In this document: piece after piece, positions 33,747 through 45,910 of the stretch
How the letters are laid out: each line of letters begins with the position of its first letter
How positions within the stretch are numbered: position 1 is the stretch's first letter
Notes under the pieces: generated by a model
What the model saw: the letters and a program-made list of their open reading frames with translations, nothing else
Databases searched by the model: none
What the model was told of the DNA's origin: nothing
NCBI RefSeq assembly: GCF_019320115.1
Contig: NC_089587.1
Location: 84,740,384-84,804,383 of the forward strand
Source of the DNA: Miscanthus floridulus
Taxonomy: Eukaryota; Streptophyta; Magnoliopsida; Poales; Poaceae
Direction: 5' to 3'
DNA length: 64,000 nt
Position numbers and translations under genes: made by a program

Positions 33747-36479
33747 GGCCTCAGGTGATCGATTTGTTTCCTTCAGAGCAGGCGGGGATCGCAGGGATGA
33801 CAATTTCTTTTTCTATGCGCCTTTTCTTTTCTTGCTCGCCTGTTGGACAGCGTGGAAGGTGGGATCGATCGCATGGGGTGGCAAACGGACGAACCAAAGC
33901 AATTGTCGCACCAAAACGGTGTCCACACTTTGTTCTTTTTAGTTGTAGGAGATAAAGTGTTTGTAAATGTAAATTTATATATAGATCTATATGTCTAGTT
34001 AAATGATTTTATAAATCAATTTATGGCCTTAAATTGAAATAATATTTTGATCTAATTATATTTTTTTTATTAAGGCTCACTAATGAATAGATCAAGGATG
34101 TACACGAAACGAAGGCATGATGTTTCTTTTATCCAAGAGGTGAACAAATTTCTTGAAGCCGTCAAAAAGCATCCGTTTATTAAGCAGACAAAGGGTATAT
34201 TTGTCCATGCTATGACTGCCGGAACCACATAGTATAACAAGATTCAAATATGACTACCGGTCCACAATTACTTTAGAGTACTATAGCACATCTCTACTAT
34301 ACTCGGTACCTCAAATTCTTTTGTAGTATATGTTAATATGCTGAAATACATGTTAGATGAGAAAGGCGCTTGAAGATGAGTTCATTGATCTGAGAGAATC
34401 AAATGATGGCCATGACACCACACCTATTTGTTATGTTTAGTGTTCTTAGTATATTCATCGGATCGGGATACTTAGCACAGTAATAGAGCATTCGGATTTC
34501 ACAGAGAGATTGAGAGATGGGTGATAGGTGCCAAACCGTCAAATGCCGTAGTTGTTGAAGCTCCGGCCGGGGTTTCGTTGACGGACGCCATCTGCGCGCC
34601 GGCAGCGACGGTCGGTGGAGAGGGAGTCGGCGCTGTGGAGTCCTCGATGGCGGCGTGAGCGTCGGGTGACGTTGCCGGCGTCGGTGGTACTTCCCGTCGC
34701 TGGCAGCGCCCCTACTTTCGATCGGGTCTAGGGTTTAGGATGTCGGTGGGGTGACTGGCGGCACGGTGAACCTCGTGTCGCGAGCCCCGGCCCCCACCTT
34801 ACTTTATAGCGCTGTGCGACGGGGGGCCACCAACCATATAGGGTTGGGCGCCCCCGATCAGGGCGTGAGGACAAGGCAACCGGTGGGAGATCAATACTAA
34901 CACTATTGTCTCCAAGGCAATCCTGAAGCTTCTGCCGATCCAGACAACACTGCTGATCTTAACTATCATTCATCGGTTCCTGGCTTTTATCGGGACAGTC
35001 TGCTTGGTATTCTTCACGTATATGTGTGAGTCGTACTACAATGAATCAGAGGCACCGTGGAGATAGGAACAAATAAAGAGTCACTATTTACTGGTTTGTG
35101 TGGAAACAATTAAAGTGTACCAATTGAACTATTCACCTTAGCATCTCATAAACTAATTTCACATATCTGTGCTAGAAATTCCCAACTCTGAATATTATGC
35201 CATCTATACTCGATACTCCACCTTGCTAGTGGTTCATCGATAACTAGGAATGAAAATGGATGGAAAACCCTCTTAACCGTTTTTGTTTCCGTATTTGAAC
35301 CGGAAATCAGGAATATGGATTCATTCTTGATAATCTTCTAGAATAGGGGGTGCTCCACTGTGAATGAGACCATTCATTCTTGACAACCTTCTAGAATATT
35401 TTGGACCTAGAAGGAGTCTAATTTTCCATATATCATGGTAAAGTTATGAAATATCATGTACTATATAGTTTTGAATAGTACAACAACATAATACAAGGAT
35501 AATGAAGAGTCCTAGAATATATTGAAACAACACAAGAGCTATTGAGTTCTATAAATAGGGGGCTCCCCTCACCTTTGTCATATCTTGGCATAGAGTCTCT
35601 TATGATCCAAAATCGAGTAGCACATCAAGGCTGCCATGACATATTCCCTTTTCTAAAAAAAGTGTCACCATGCTAAGGTGGCAAGAGTAGTAAGTGGGTC
35701 TTAGTGTTACCATGCTAAGGTAGAACAATACTCCAGTAAGTGTGAATATCTTGTTAAAATCATGTTCAGTAGTGAACATAGGGTCGAGTTGTCTTTTAGA
35801 AAGTCAATCTCCATATTACTATAGTTAGAAATCATTGGTAACAAGCTAGTTAAAATGTTAGTCATCTTTTGTATAAGAGAACAATAACAAGTTGTTGGTA
35901 ACAAGTTAATTAAAATGTTAGTAGTCTAGGCATCCTTAGTAGTCTAATTATTTTCAAATTCTAGATTCCAACTATTCTTATACACTCTTGAATACTGATT
36001 CTTAGGTTTCAATTATTTTTGCCCGAGTTGGTGACAACGATTCCGGCAAAAGAAAAAATGACAACCAATGCAGAAATCCTACAGTTCCAAGTTATTTTCA
36101 GCTGAGACTGCGATGACGATCCAGCCGATAGAGACCACTAATATGTAGAATTCATGACTTAATTAATTATAGTTAGTGAACTCTCTCACATGGGCATTCG
36201 AAGAGAAGAGATTTATGAAGAATCAGAAAGTTGTTACGTTAAAACTGTAACTCTAAGTTATTCTAGTGGCTAGTGGGCAAAAATCAGAGCGAGGTCTTGG
36301 ATGATATGTGAATAAATAGAGATTTATCTTTTATTGTAATCAGCTCTGGACCATTTTGCTCAGATGAGAGGTGTACTAAACTTTGAAAGTCAATGAATTT
36401 AATTAGCAATTTTTTTATTAAGGTGATACATATTGGTTTGGGTATTTACCCATTTGGTGTTGACTTGATCCAATATGAT
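33747..36479. other. Gene-free stretch, probably decayed repeats
   Basis: No coding domain found. About 34560-34880 is a GC-rich island without a usable frame. About 35552-35610 has CTATAAATAGGGGGCTCCCC followed by a leader-like stretch, resembling an LTR promoter. ACCATGCTAAGGT is repeated near 35667 and 35709. No borders could be set. Confidence 0.35.
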
Positions 36480-36960
36480 ACATCCCAAGTTCTCTAGGGT
36501 GAACAACCTATAAAAATTCTCTACAAAAACACTAGAGTAAATGGTTAGTGACCTAAATGCCGAAAATCAATTTTGCTCTAGCTCTATAAGGGTTGCAAGC
36601 CACCTATACCAACAATTCTAGTTTCTATGATCTCTAGGCACACACAAAGGCTATGTCACTACTCTTACACTAGTTGAGCTAGTTAACAACTAACAAGAGA
36701 CTAAACAAACTTCTCAACTAACTAGCAATAGAGCTACACTACTCAAACTAACTCTACAACAACTAAGAAAGCAAGTAATGCAAAGGAGAGGTAGGGTGAT
36801 TATACCGCACGTGGCAAGAGATGATCAATCACAATATGAATGTCAAATGAGCACCGGGAGACACATGATTTTTTATCACGAGGTTCACGTGCTTGCTGGT
36901 ATGCTAGTCTCCCAGTTGTGTCGACCATACACTTGGTGGTTCACGAGCTATTGACGGTAG
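36480..36960 (-). mobile_element. Copia LTR 3' fragment, - orientation
   Basis: Read on the - strand it matches the 3' third of the LTR at 37223-39087: GAACCACCAAGTGT, GTCGACACAA, GAGACTAGC, AGCACGTGAACCTCG, GGTGGCTTGCAACC and AGAGCTAGAGCAA occur in order. Confidence 0.7.
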
Positions 36961-37222
36961 TTACCGACCATTATAAACATCAATATAACCTGAGATAATG
37001 CATGAAAATGATTACCGACATAGACTTAGGGGTTTAAACTGACAATTTTCCATGAGTTTTGGTGAATCTATGTTTTCAGCAGGGTTTAATCAGAAAACCA
37101 ACAAGGGGAACTTAAACGTCAAAGGAAAAATCAGAATTCCGCCGTGAAACCAACTCCAGAATGTTCTAGGGACTCTAGAAGCCACGTCACCGAAGCGGAA
37201 GCCGAGAGGCTACCAAGTGGGT
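36961..37222. other. Unassigned repeat segment between LTR fragments
   Basis: No coding signal. It is probably part of another decayed retroelement. Confidence 0.3.
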
Positions 37223-39087
37223 GAAAGCTCTAGTTTGGTTTTGGTTAATTGATGAAACCCTAAGTGCTAGCCTAGTGTATAAAAGTGATTATGAGATAGG
37301 TAGCACTACTCCAAGTGATGAAGCAATGGTGAAGATCATGATGATGGTGATGGCATGGTGATGATCTAATACTTGAACTTGGAAAAGAAGAAAGAGAAAA
37401 ACAAAAGGCTCAAGGCAAAGGTATAAATAGTAGGAGCCATTTTGTTTTAGTGATCGAGACACTTAGTGAGTGTGATCACATTTAGGATCGATAGCCATAC
37501 TATTAAGAGGGGTGAAACTCGTATCGAAATGCAATTATCAAAGTGCCACTAGATGTTCTAACTCATTGCATATGCATTTAGGATCTAGTGGAGTGCTAAC
37601 ACCCTTGAAAACACTTGTGAAAATATACTAACACATGTACACATGGTGATACACTTGGTGGTTGGCACATTTGAGGAAGGGTTAGAAACTTCACCGATGG
37701 AGTGTCCGCCCGTAGAGTGCGGACAGTCCGAATGGTGCCACCGATGCACTATACAGAAAAGACAGAGGTCACTATAAGTGATCTGGACGCTGGTCTCGGT
37801 AGGATCGACGCGTCCAGTCAGTGGAAGCGTGAAGAAGCATGGCGTCGGTCTTCGACCAGACGCTGGGTCACTTAGTGACCGGACACTGATGAGGGTGCGT
37901 CCGGTCCTGCTAACATGGCAGCACACAGAGGAGTACATCGAGTGACCTGGACAGCTGGGTGAGTCCGGTCAGGCATCATGATTTTTCGCTTCTAGATGCT
38001 TACTAGAAACGACCATACGCTGAGGTCCAGCGTCCGGATCACTTTGAGCAGCGCGTCTGGTCACTACTTAAATGTACTGATGACCATTGAAATCAGGACG
38101 ACCAGCATTTGAATCAAGGGACACGTGGCGTGCATCGCACGATCCGGACGCTGAGGGCCAGCGTCCGATCACCCCGTGTTCAGTGCAGTGAGGAGCCCAA
38201 CGGCTCTATTCGTGGGGGCTCCCTATTTAAGCCCCACTGACTAGCTCAAGCTTACTCTCTTGGCTATTTGCATTGACATAGCAACCTTATGAGCTTAGCC
38301 AAAGCCCTTCCCACTCATCTTCATCATTGATTCATCATCTTTGTGAGATTGGGAGAGAATCAAGTGCATTGCTTGAGTGATTGCATCTAGAGGCACTTGG
38401 TGTTCATGTTTTTCTTGTGGGATTCGCTTGTTGCTCTTGGTGGTTGTCACCACCTAGACTGGCTTGGAAGCAGCGGAGGAGGATTGGCACGAGTTGATGA
38501 TTGTTCAGTGGCCATCTCTGGTGATTGTGAGGGGATTTGTACCTCCCCCGACGGAGCACCAAAAGGTAACTCTAGTGGATTGCTCGTGTCATTGAGTTAT
38601 GTCACTTGTGGGTAGGTTCTTGCGGTGTCCAATTGTGTGGATGAGGTTCATGCAACACCTCTTAGCCTGCCGAACCACCAAGTGTTGGTCGACACAATGG
38701 AGACTAGCGTGCCAGAAAGCACGTGAACCTCGGGAGAAAAATTGGTTGTCTCTTGCCATTTGGTATTCTCCCAGTGATTGATTTAGTATTGATCTTGTGA
38801 TTGGTTCACTCCTCTACACGGCAGTATAATCACTCTACTCACTCATTTATATTCTTGCAAACTAGTTATAGCAAGCTCTTTAGTGTAATTAGAATTGAGA
38901 GCTTGCTTTGTTGTTTTAAGTTCATCTAGTGGAGCTCTTTAGTGTAGCAAGTGTGAGAGCTCTTAGTGAGTAGTAACATAGTAAATTATGTGTCTAGTGA
39001 TCATAGCAACTAGAATTATTGGATAGGTGGCTTGCAACCATTGTAGAGCTAGAGCAAGTTTGCATTTCATTATTTGTCATACTAATC
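37223..39087 (+). mobile_element. Copia (Sirevirus-type) LTR, + orientation
   Basis: Starts TGAAAGCTCTAGTTTGG, the family's LTR start. The middle has repeated CCGGTCA/TCCGGTC words, a TATA region CTATTTAAGCC at about 38221 and a leader. The 3' part has GGTAGGTTCTTGCGGTG and GCAACCATTGTAGAGCTAGA. The end after CATACTAATCA is cut off, and no partner LTR in the same orientation was found. Open frames inside are not genes. Confidence 0.65.
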
Positions 39088-40216
39088 AGGGGCCCACCTG
39101 TTAGCCTCGTCGCTATGTCGGTTTTCCACCGCCTCCTAGGATGCATCTAAACCATTGCTTAAGTCGGTTTGATCCAAGGGCTCACGTTGTATCCTCAGTG
39201 ATATATAATCCAGCCCCCTCCCTCCAGGGAGAATCAAGTCATCAGATCATAAGTTAGGGCTAGACAGAAAACTAGGGTTTCCAGAGATTAGAGATTAGAG
39301 CTCCTAGTTCTTCAAGTTTCTAGTATAGATTAGCTAGCAAGGTTCAAGAAGAGTGTGGGACTATTGCTCAGGATTTCGGATCTACCATCTAGAGACTAGG
39401 TATAGCCATTGTATCTCTATATTTATGACTTTGTGCTACTTTAATATTATTATATTGCTATTTATTATGTTCTTAGTTTGCTCTAGTTGCATGCTTGATA
39501 TAGTTATGATTAATGATGAGTTTATGCACATGTTCACAAAGCGCTTAGCTCATTATGCATGTGAGTTAAGTGGTCGACACTATGTAAGCATGGTGCTTAG
39601 ATATTGTTTGCCTACGGATGCCCTCTGCACTCTGGGTCATAGTGGTAGATCGCGGAATGTGACACTCCCATTGAGTCCTTTGTAGTCCACTCCCTATTTG
39701 TAGAGCACGTAGAACGTGATTGCGAAGGTAGACAAGCTCTATTCTTGATCTTCCTTAGTAATATTCCTTATGCATAGATCTAGAGTTAGTTATACTATAG
39801 ATGAGAGTGTATATATTAGGGTGTACAAAAGACTTAGTAGATAAGTAATGACTTAGGAATCTTTTGCTCTTAACGAATCTCCTGCTTAGCTGTACTACAT
39901 TTTATGAGTCTCTAATTCTATCTCTGGAATACCACTATTACCTTACACTTATTATTTATTTACCCTTTGACTTACCCCTGCCATAGCATGAGAGTGATTA
40001 TTATCATAAGTATACACATTTGTCAATATCTCTATGCCAACACCACTCCATAAGCTCCTCCCTATGGTAAAAATATAAATAACGATACCTGATATACTTT
40101 CGGGTGAAATGCGACAATGGTATATTATCTGTGCGCTTGCGGATACTTTAATATATATATTTTTCTCTGAAGTTTATAAGTGTCATTAATAATTACCAAC
40201 CACACATTTCTGACAT
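39088..40216. mobile_element. Unclassified LTR-like segment between two opposed copia LTRs
   Basis: A stretch bounded roughly by TGTTAGCC (39099) and TCTGACA (40215), with a GATATATAATCC TATA-like word at about 39200. The TG...CA limits suggest an LTR, but no target duplication or coding part supports it. Confidence 0.3.
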
Positions 40217-41777
40217 TATGCTAGGGATGACAACCTAGTAACAAGTGATGCTAAGAAATGCCAACATGAGCTAATTGGCACCACGCCAAGCCCTTCACTA
40301 GGGCACCGCAAGAACCTACCCAAAGTGAGGGTAACTCAAAGACACGAGCAATCTAATAGAGTACCTTTTGTCTTTCCTCCGGAGAAAGGTCAAGAACCCC
40401 TCACAATCATGATCGGGATGGCAAAAACAATCTCCACCTCGTGCCAATCACCGCAAGCTGCTCTAAGCCATCTAGGTGGCGGCAACCACCAAGAGTAATA
40501 AGAAAACAACAGCCACAACGATCCCCAAGTGCCACTAGATACAACCACTCAAGCCAATGCACTTTGGATCACTCCCAATCTCACTATGATGATGAATCAA
40601 TGATGGAGATGAGTGGGAGGTGTTTGTTTTAGCTCACAAGGATGTATTACTAATGAAAATGTGCAAGAGAGTGAGCTAGAGTCGACGCAAGTCGATCTAT
40701 TTATAGAGCCCTCTTTTCTCAAAGAGCCGTTAGGCTCACGCAGACATGACCGAATGCACTAAACAGACTCTGGCCAGAGTCGGTCGGCTGATGGACGCCA
40801 CATGTCCCTCCTTTGAACTTCGCACGTTCATCTCCAACGGTCACTTAACGTTCACGCGCAGGGTTAAGTTGTGACCGGACGCGAAACTCAAACGACTGGA
40901 CTCACCAGCACCTAGCGTCTGACCCAATCCAGAGAGGGTCTAGAGCGCGTTTTTCATGACTGGACGCGTCCAGTCGTAGGTGACCGAACTTGCCACAGTG
41001 TCCAGTCCTATCAGTTGTTCGCCCTAGCACCACCACATCATGACTGGACCCGGTGAACAGTTCCACCAGCGGGTCTGGTCACCTTCGCAAGACAGGGATC
41101 GATCGAGGACATAGAGCCGTGCCCTCTTTGGATGCCATGACCGGACGCTGCGGCCAGCGACCGGATGCGCCAAGCGCAGAGTCCGGTCCTACACCACAGA
41201 GCCGCACCACCCTAGGGTTAGGCACCAGACTCTGACCCTCAGGGTCCAGTCCCTCCTGACCCGGAGTCCGGTCATCTTGAACTCCACCTTCTCAACTCCA
41301 AACATTTCACTCTTGCTTCCAAGTTGCTAACCACAAAGTGTCTCACCATAGTGTGCACGTGTGTTAGCATTTTCCAAAGAATTTTTCAAGGGTTAATTTA
41401 TTAGCACACTAGGTCCTAATGCATATGCAATTATGACTTCACCTAGTGGCACTTGATAACCGCTTAGCCATGATTTTCCCCTCTTCATAGTACGACTATC
41501 TATCCTAAACACACTCACACCCTCTATGGTGTCTTGAGTGCCAAAAAACCTATTTGATACATTTTCCTTGATCAACACTTGGTTTTTGTTTTTCTCTTTC
41601 TTCTTTTCCAAGTTGGAGCACTTGATAATCTCTTTTGGTCATCACTACCACCTTGATTACCATCATCTAGCTCCATTGCTTGGATGTACCAACCTAGCTC
41701 ACATTCACACTTAATGACATAGGTTAGTACTTAATTAGGTTTCATCAATTAGCCAAAACCAAACTAGGGCTTTCACT
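40217..41777 (-). mobile_element. Copia (Sirevirus-type) LTR, - orientation
   Basis: Read on the - strand it begins TGAAAGCCCTAGTTTGG and continues with TTTTGGCTAATTGATGAAAC, CCGGACGC-type repeats, a CTCTATAAATAG TATA box (around 40700) and a GGTAGGTTCTTGCGGTG word. It is the same family as 37223-39087 in the opposite orientation. The 3' end near 40217 is cut. Confidence 0.65.
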
Positions 41778-42700
41778 CGTGGACTCTACTTTTCCTTTGA
41801 GACCCAAACTTATACATCCATAATATGCAAGTCTCCAAATTCTCTGAGTCTTGTAGACTCTTCTTCTCTCCAAATGCTCCGAGTCCCTCTACTTTTCCTT
41901 TGAGACCCAAACTTATACATCCCTAATATGCAAGTCTCCACATTCTCCGAGTCCCGGGGACTCTACTTTTCTTTTTAAGACCCAAACTTTTGTCTGGTGT
42001 TCAACATGTTTGAGATGATTTCCTTCGACATACAAATTGGTACGTTTGAGATGATTTCCTTAGCCACCCAAATTGGTTTGGTCTGTTTCTTCTTGTCTTG
42101 CTTGTTGACTTTGTGAGCTACCACTTTGTTGGCTTTCTTGTCGAATAGGAATGGAGTGCTCTTCTTGTCAACTTTGATTGTGTTGGAGAGATGACTTGTT
42201 TTCTTCTAGAACCCTTTCTTCTTCTCTCCTCCTTACTCACTTTGCACCCACAGTACTTTGTGGCTTCTTGATGACATGAGTTGCAAGTCACGGTTGATCC
42301 CTCACCAAGCTTGTTCACCACCTTGGGATGGTTATATTGTTGAGTTTGGACTTGCTTCTTCTAGCCTTTCATTGTGATAAAGTTCACTACCACGGCTTCT
42401 TTGCCGAGTGTCCCAGACTTTGCCGAGTGTTTTTTATCGGATACTCGGTAAAGAGGCTGTTTGCCGAGTGCCAGAGAGAAAGCACTCGGCAAACAACTGG
42501 CACTCGGTAAAGAGGTGGTTTGCCGAGTGCCGAGCACTCGACAAACAATAACACTCGGCAAAAAAAAGTTGAATCCGGTAGTGGTTCTCGAAGAGACGAC
42601 CTATTTCTTGCCTTATAGCACCTTATTTTCCATAGAAATAACTTCATCATTGTATGGTTCTATAACCACACTGTTAACACAACACTTGTCGTCGGAGCTG
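41778..42700 (-). pseudogene. Copia (Sirevirus-type) gag remnant
   Basis: The - strand encodes VVNKLGEGSTVTCNSCHQ followed by YCGCKVSKEE, a damaged zinc-knuckle. A second frame carries VNKQDKKKQTKPIWVAKEII, the block that follows it in these gags. Frameshifts and stops break it. A tandem repeat of about 100 bp (CTCTACTTTTCCTTTGAGAC at about 41786 and 41899) lies between gag and LTR. A miniature CACTA element sits inside it. Confidence 0.55.
42385..42583. mobile_element. Complete 199-bp miniature CACTA element
   Basis: Left end CACTACCACGGCTTC and right end GAATCCGGTAGTG are inverted CACTA termini. The 3-bp target duplication GTT is present at 42382-42384 and 42584-42586. The whole interior is a set of TTTGCCGAGTG / CACTCGGCAAA subterminal words on both strands. 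It encodes nothing. Confidence 0.85.
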
Positions 42701-42910
42701 ATCATGACGTCCACGGCCCGGCCCTTGCCCGACCGATCAAATCCATTGTGCATGATGGCGACGAGGCGGCGATGGTGGCGCCCCATGCAGCCAGGATCGC
42801 TGGTGTCGACCCTACGTGAGGACGACTCCAGGACCACACAGTGACACAGAGCCGTCTCGTCGTCGTCCGTCGGCACACCGACCCGCCGGACACCGCAGTG
42901 GCCCTTGGCG
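42690..42910. repeat. Duplicated GC-rich fragment, copy B
   Basis: Same ordered words as 30788-31010 at roughly 80 percent identity by eye. It lies just left of the Harbinger element. No coding role recognised. Confidence 0.65.
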
Positions 42911-43229
42911 AGCGAGGCAGCGGCGGTGCGCTCGGCACACATGCACGGCATGTGGCGTGGGTGTGGCCTTCTCGTCGCTGTGCTGTGCATCAGTGCATGG
43001 ATAGATGATGACTTGATGCTGCTGCGCGTCGCGTCGGAGGATGGCCAGCCGCCGGGCGCGGGGCGGCACACGTAACCGCGCACATGGATGGGGCTAGGTA
43101 GCTCACCGCACGTTGCATGTCCATAACCTTGACGGGAACCCACGGAGCTTTCGGAGGCTCGATCGCTACCTCACACACATGGTGTGGGTCTGTCACGAAA
43201 AAATAACACAGCAGAGGAAGATTAGCTAA
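42911..43229. other. Spacer left of the Harbinger element
   Basis: GC-rich with no supported gene; ends in the TAA (43227-43229) proposed as target duplication. Confidence 0.35.
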
Positions 43230-43394
43230 TTGCGTGCCGGGAGCAGGGTCTCCAGCCCACCATGTAAATTGGGCCCCTATATTTTTCATTTGCAGGCTGG
43301 TCTGCAAAATATAGGGACCCAAATTTGCTTCCAACTCCAGCCCAAGACCCTACCGCTCCAGCTCCCAAGCAGGCCCCCGCGCCGCGCACCCGCC

Positions 43395-43700
43395 GCAGGC
43401 GGCTGTGCCGCCAGGACCATTGCCTCCATCGTCCTCGACTCCGCCGAGTCCTCCTTCACGGCCTCCTGTGCACGGCAGGACTGCTGCTCTGACAGCCTCT
43501 CCACGGCGTCCGAGGCGTCAGCGCTAGCGGCGGCGTGCGACGACGCGGCGGAGGACGCCATCGTCGTGCGGGGCATCCGCTCCGACCGGCTCCTCTTCGA
43601 CCCAGGTGCGTCGGCCACCAACTCCATCCTCGAAGAGAAGTCCGCCGCCGCCGCCGCCTCGGCCTCGGCGGGCCCGCGCCCCCTCGACCTCCGTTCTCCG
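43395..43700 (+). pseudogene. OVATE-family (OFP) gene fragment captured in the transposon
   Basis: The + frame reads ASIVLDSAESSFTASCARQD, CCSDSLSTASEAS, DAIVVRGIRSDRLLFDPGAS and NSILEEKS. This is the Ser-rich linker typical of grass OVATE family transcriptional repressors upstream of the OVATE domain. The OVATE domain itself (the DPYxDFRxSMxEM type block) is absent. The piece sits between the left TIR and the transposase. Similarity is from memory. Confidence 0.5.
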
Positions 43701-44397
43701 TGGCGGCGTGAAGGTCATCCGCCATCTGCCCTCGCCCCTCCCGTCATCGGTGCTGTTCTTGGCTGGCGGCATTTCTTGGCTGGCGGCAGCAGTAGCAGCA
43801 CATTATGGAGTCGCCCCAGCCCCCAGCCCCTGCTTCACAGTGAGTCAGTGTGAGTGCTTGATTTCTTTGTTGTTTACTTGGATCTTGATTGAAATCAAAA
43901 GAAAGGGAATACGCAGAAAGTTTAGTGATGAAGTATAGGCAGAGCTAGCAGATCACTTTATGCAAAAAATTTCATGGACACATTGCCTTCGATGCTCTAA
44001 TATGATGGACATGTTATATGAAAACTAGTGTATCTGTTTGATTCCTGTAGAGAAGAGAGGATGGCAATCATGCCATGTACCTGTTTCATTCATCGTTTCT
44101 AGCATTACATCATGTTTTCTCACATGTATGCTTTATTTGTTTGCTGAGTAGAGCAAGCTCTTTTGGTTTTGATCCAGAAATTGGCCTGAACAAACAGAGC
44201 TTGCAAACATCTGCTAATCTTATTCTTTCCTCTAAACTGTACTGCTTGTTGCCGTCTAGGTCCTTTTCTTCTTCATGTTTGCAAACAGAGCTTTAACTAT
44301 ACTACTTAGTTGACAGCCTTGATCCCATTCTTTGTCTAAAAATGTGGATAACATCATTATATCCCTGACATTTTCCCTTTTTTTGTTGCTATGGCAG

Positions 44398-45687
44398 ATG
44401 TCAAGGTTTGGAACTAGAGTTCGTCGACGGTGGGATGAAGAGGACGAATCTGATGTTGACGACCTCTTCATCATTGCTGGTCTTCTTGAGGGCTCCAAGA
44501 GAAACAAGCGCAAGAAAAAGTTTCGTGGGTCGTTGCTGGGTCGCCGCAAAGTGCCACGGGACATTTCGGGAGGTCACAATCGCATCTACCTGGACTACTT
44601 CGTGGACCAGTGTGTATACAGTGAGAGACATTTCAGAAGGAGGTTTCGGATGTCCAGGTCGCTCTTTCTGCGGATAGTGGATGCAGTGAAGTCTCATGAT
44701 GACTATTTCCGTCAGAAGCCCGATGCCATCGGAACTCTTGGCGCCTCTCCCATACAGAAGGTTGTTGCCGCCGTTCGGATGCTTGCCTACGGTATTTCGG
44801 CCGACTTTTTGGATGAGTATGTGAGGATGGGAGAGAGCACCATCATTGAGTGTCTGAAGCATTTTGTGAAGGCTGTCGTCGATGTCTTTGGTGAAGAATA
44901 CTTGAGGGCCCCCAATGCCCAGGACACAGCCAAGCTGTTGGCAATTAATAGTGCAAGAGGGTTCCCAGGTATGCTTGGTTCCGTTGATTGCATGCATTGG
45001 AAATGGGACAAGTGCCCAGTAGGTTGGAGAGGAGCATATGAAGGGAAAGAAGATGGGCCGACCATGATCCTTGAGGCCGTTGCATCACAAGATCTATGGA
45101 TTTGGCATGCATTCTTCGGCCTTCCAGGTTCACTAAATGATATCAACGTTTTGCGCCGCTCTCCACTCTTCCAAAGTCTGACTTCTGGGACGGCGCCACA
45201 AGTGGAATACATGGTCAATGGAAACAAGTACACAATGGGGTACTATCTTGCCGATGGGATATACCCAGCCTGGGCAACGTTTGTCAAAGCTTTTCAAAGA
45301 CCACAGGGCAACAAGAAAATCCACTTCACAATGGCTCAAGAAGCAGCGAGGAAAGATGTCGAAAGAGCGTTTGGGGTACTCCAAGCTCGATTTGCAATAG
45401 TGCGGGGTCCTGCAAGAATGTGGCACAAGGAAGATCTATGGTACATAATGCAAGCTTGTGTAATCTTGCACAACATGATAATTGAGGATGAGCGAGATGA
45501 GGAAGATGACTTTAACTACCATCAGGAGGGTATCCCTGTGTTGCAACCTGTGGACTACCAACGCCGTAATCCTCTTGTGCTAGAGGACTTCCTGAAGATA
45601 CACGACGAGATTGAGGATAGGTCTTCACATGAGCGACTTCGTGATGACCTTGTAGAGCACTTGTGGGCAATTCATAGTTCTAGGTAG
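44398..45687 (+). CDS. PIF/Harbinger DDE transposase
   Basis: An open frame of 429 residues. The N-terminus is acidic then basic (KRNKRKKK about 34-41, a likely nuclear signal). A helix-rich part (YFVDQCVYSERHFRRRFRMS, about 67-86) is followed by the DDE nuclease fold. GMLGSVDCMHWKW carries the first Asp (about 197). GLPGSLNDINVL (Asp about 248) and YYLADGIYP (Asp about 286) hold the second-Asp candidates. KDVERAFGVLQARF carries the Glu (about 322). The enzyme would excise and reinsert the element and related MITEs with its Myb-like partner. A strong acceptor (TTGTTGCTATGGCAG) ends exactly at the ATG, so an upstream leader exon is likely. The start at 44332 would only add intron-like residues. 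No stop or frameshift. Confidence 0.92.
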   Translation: MSRFGTRVRRRWDEEDESDVDDLFIIAGLLEGSKRNKRKKKFRGSLLGRRKVPRDISGGHNRIYLDYFVDQCVYSERHFRRRFRMSRSLFLRIVDAVKSHDDYFRQKPDAIGTLGASPIQKVVAAVRMLAYGISADFLDEYVRMGESTIIECLKHFVKAVVDVFGEEYLRAPNAQDTAKLLAINSARGFPGMLGSVDCMHWKWDKCPVGWRGAYEGKEDGPTMILEAVASQDLWIWHAFFGLPGSLNDINVLRRSPLFQSLTSGTAPQVEYMVNGNKYTMGYYLADGIYPAWATFVKAFQRPQGNKKIHFTMAQEAARKDVERAFGVLQARFAIVRGPARMWHKEDLWYIMQACVILHNMIIEDERDEEDDFNYHQEGIPVLQPVDYQRRNPLVLEDFLKIHDEIEDRSSHERLRDDLVEHLWAIHSSR

Positions 45688-45910
45688 TTAGCTGAAATTG
45701 TAGAATATATCCACCTATGTGAATTGCACAAGTGTGAATTGTAGAATATATCCACCTATCCATTTTCTCCTGTTCAGTTTGTTTATTTCTGATAATGCAG
45801 CTCTGTGCTAGTCTGTTTATTTATTTCTGATAATGCATTAAAATTGAGCCATGGCATGAATCTACAGTGTGATTATGGAGTGTTCTGTTGTCCAGCTTTC
45901 TGATAATACA

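Noticed and set aside
38397..38781. Open frames of 72 and 60 codons as genes
   Set aside because: They fall inside the leader and 3' part of a copia LTR.
39099..40215. A clean solo LTR
   Set aside because: TG...CA limits are present but no 5-bp target duplication was found, so it is left unclassified.
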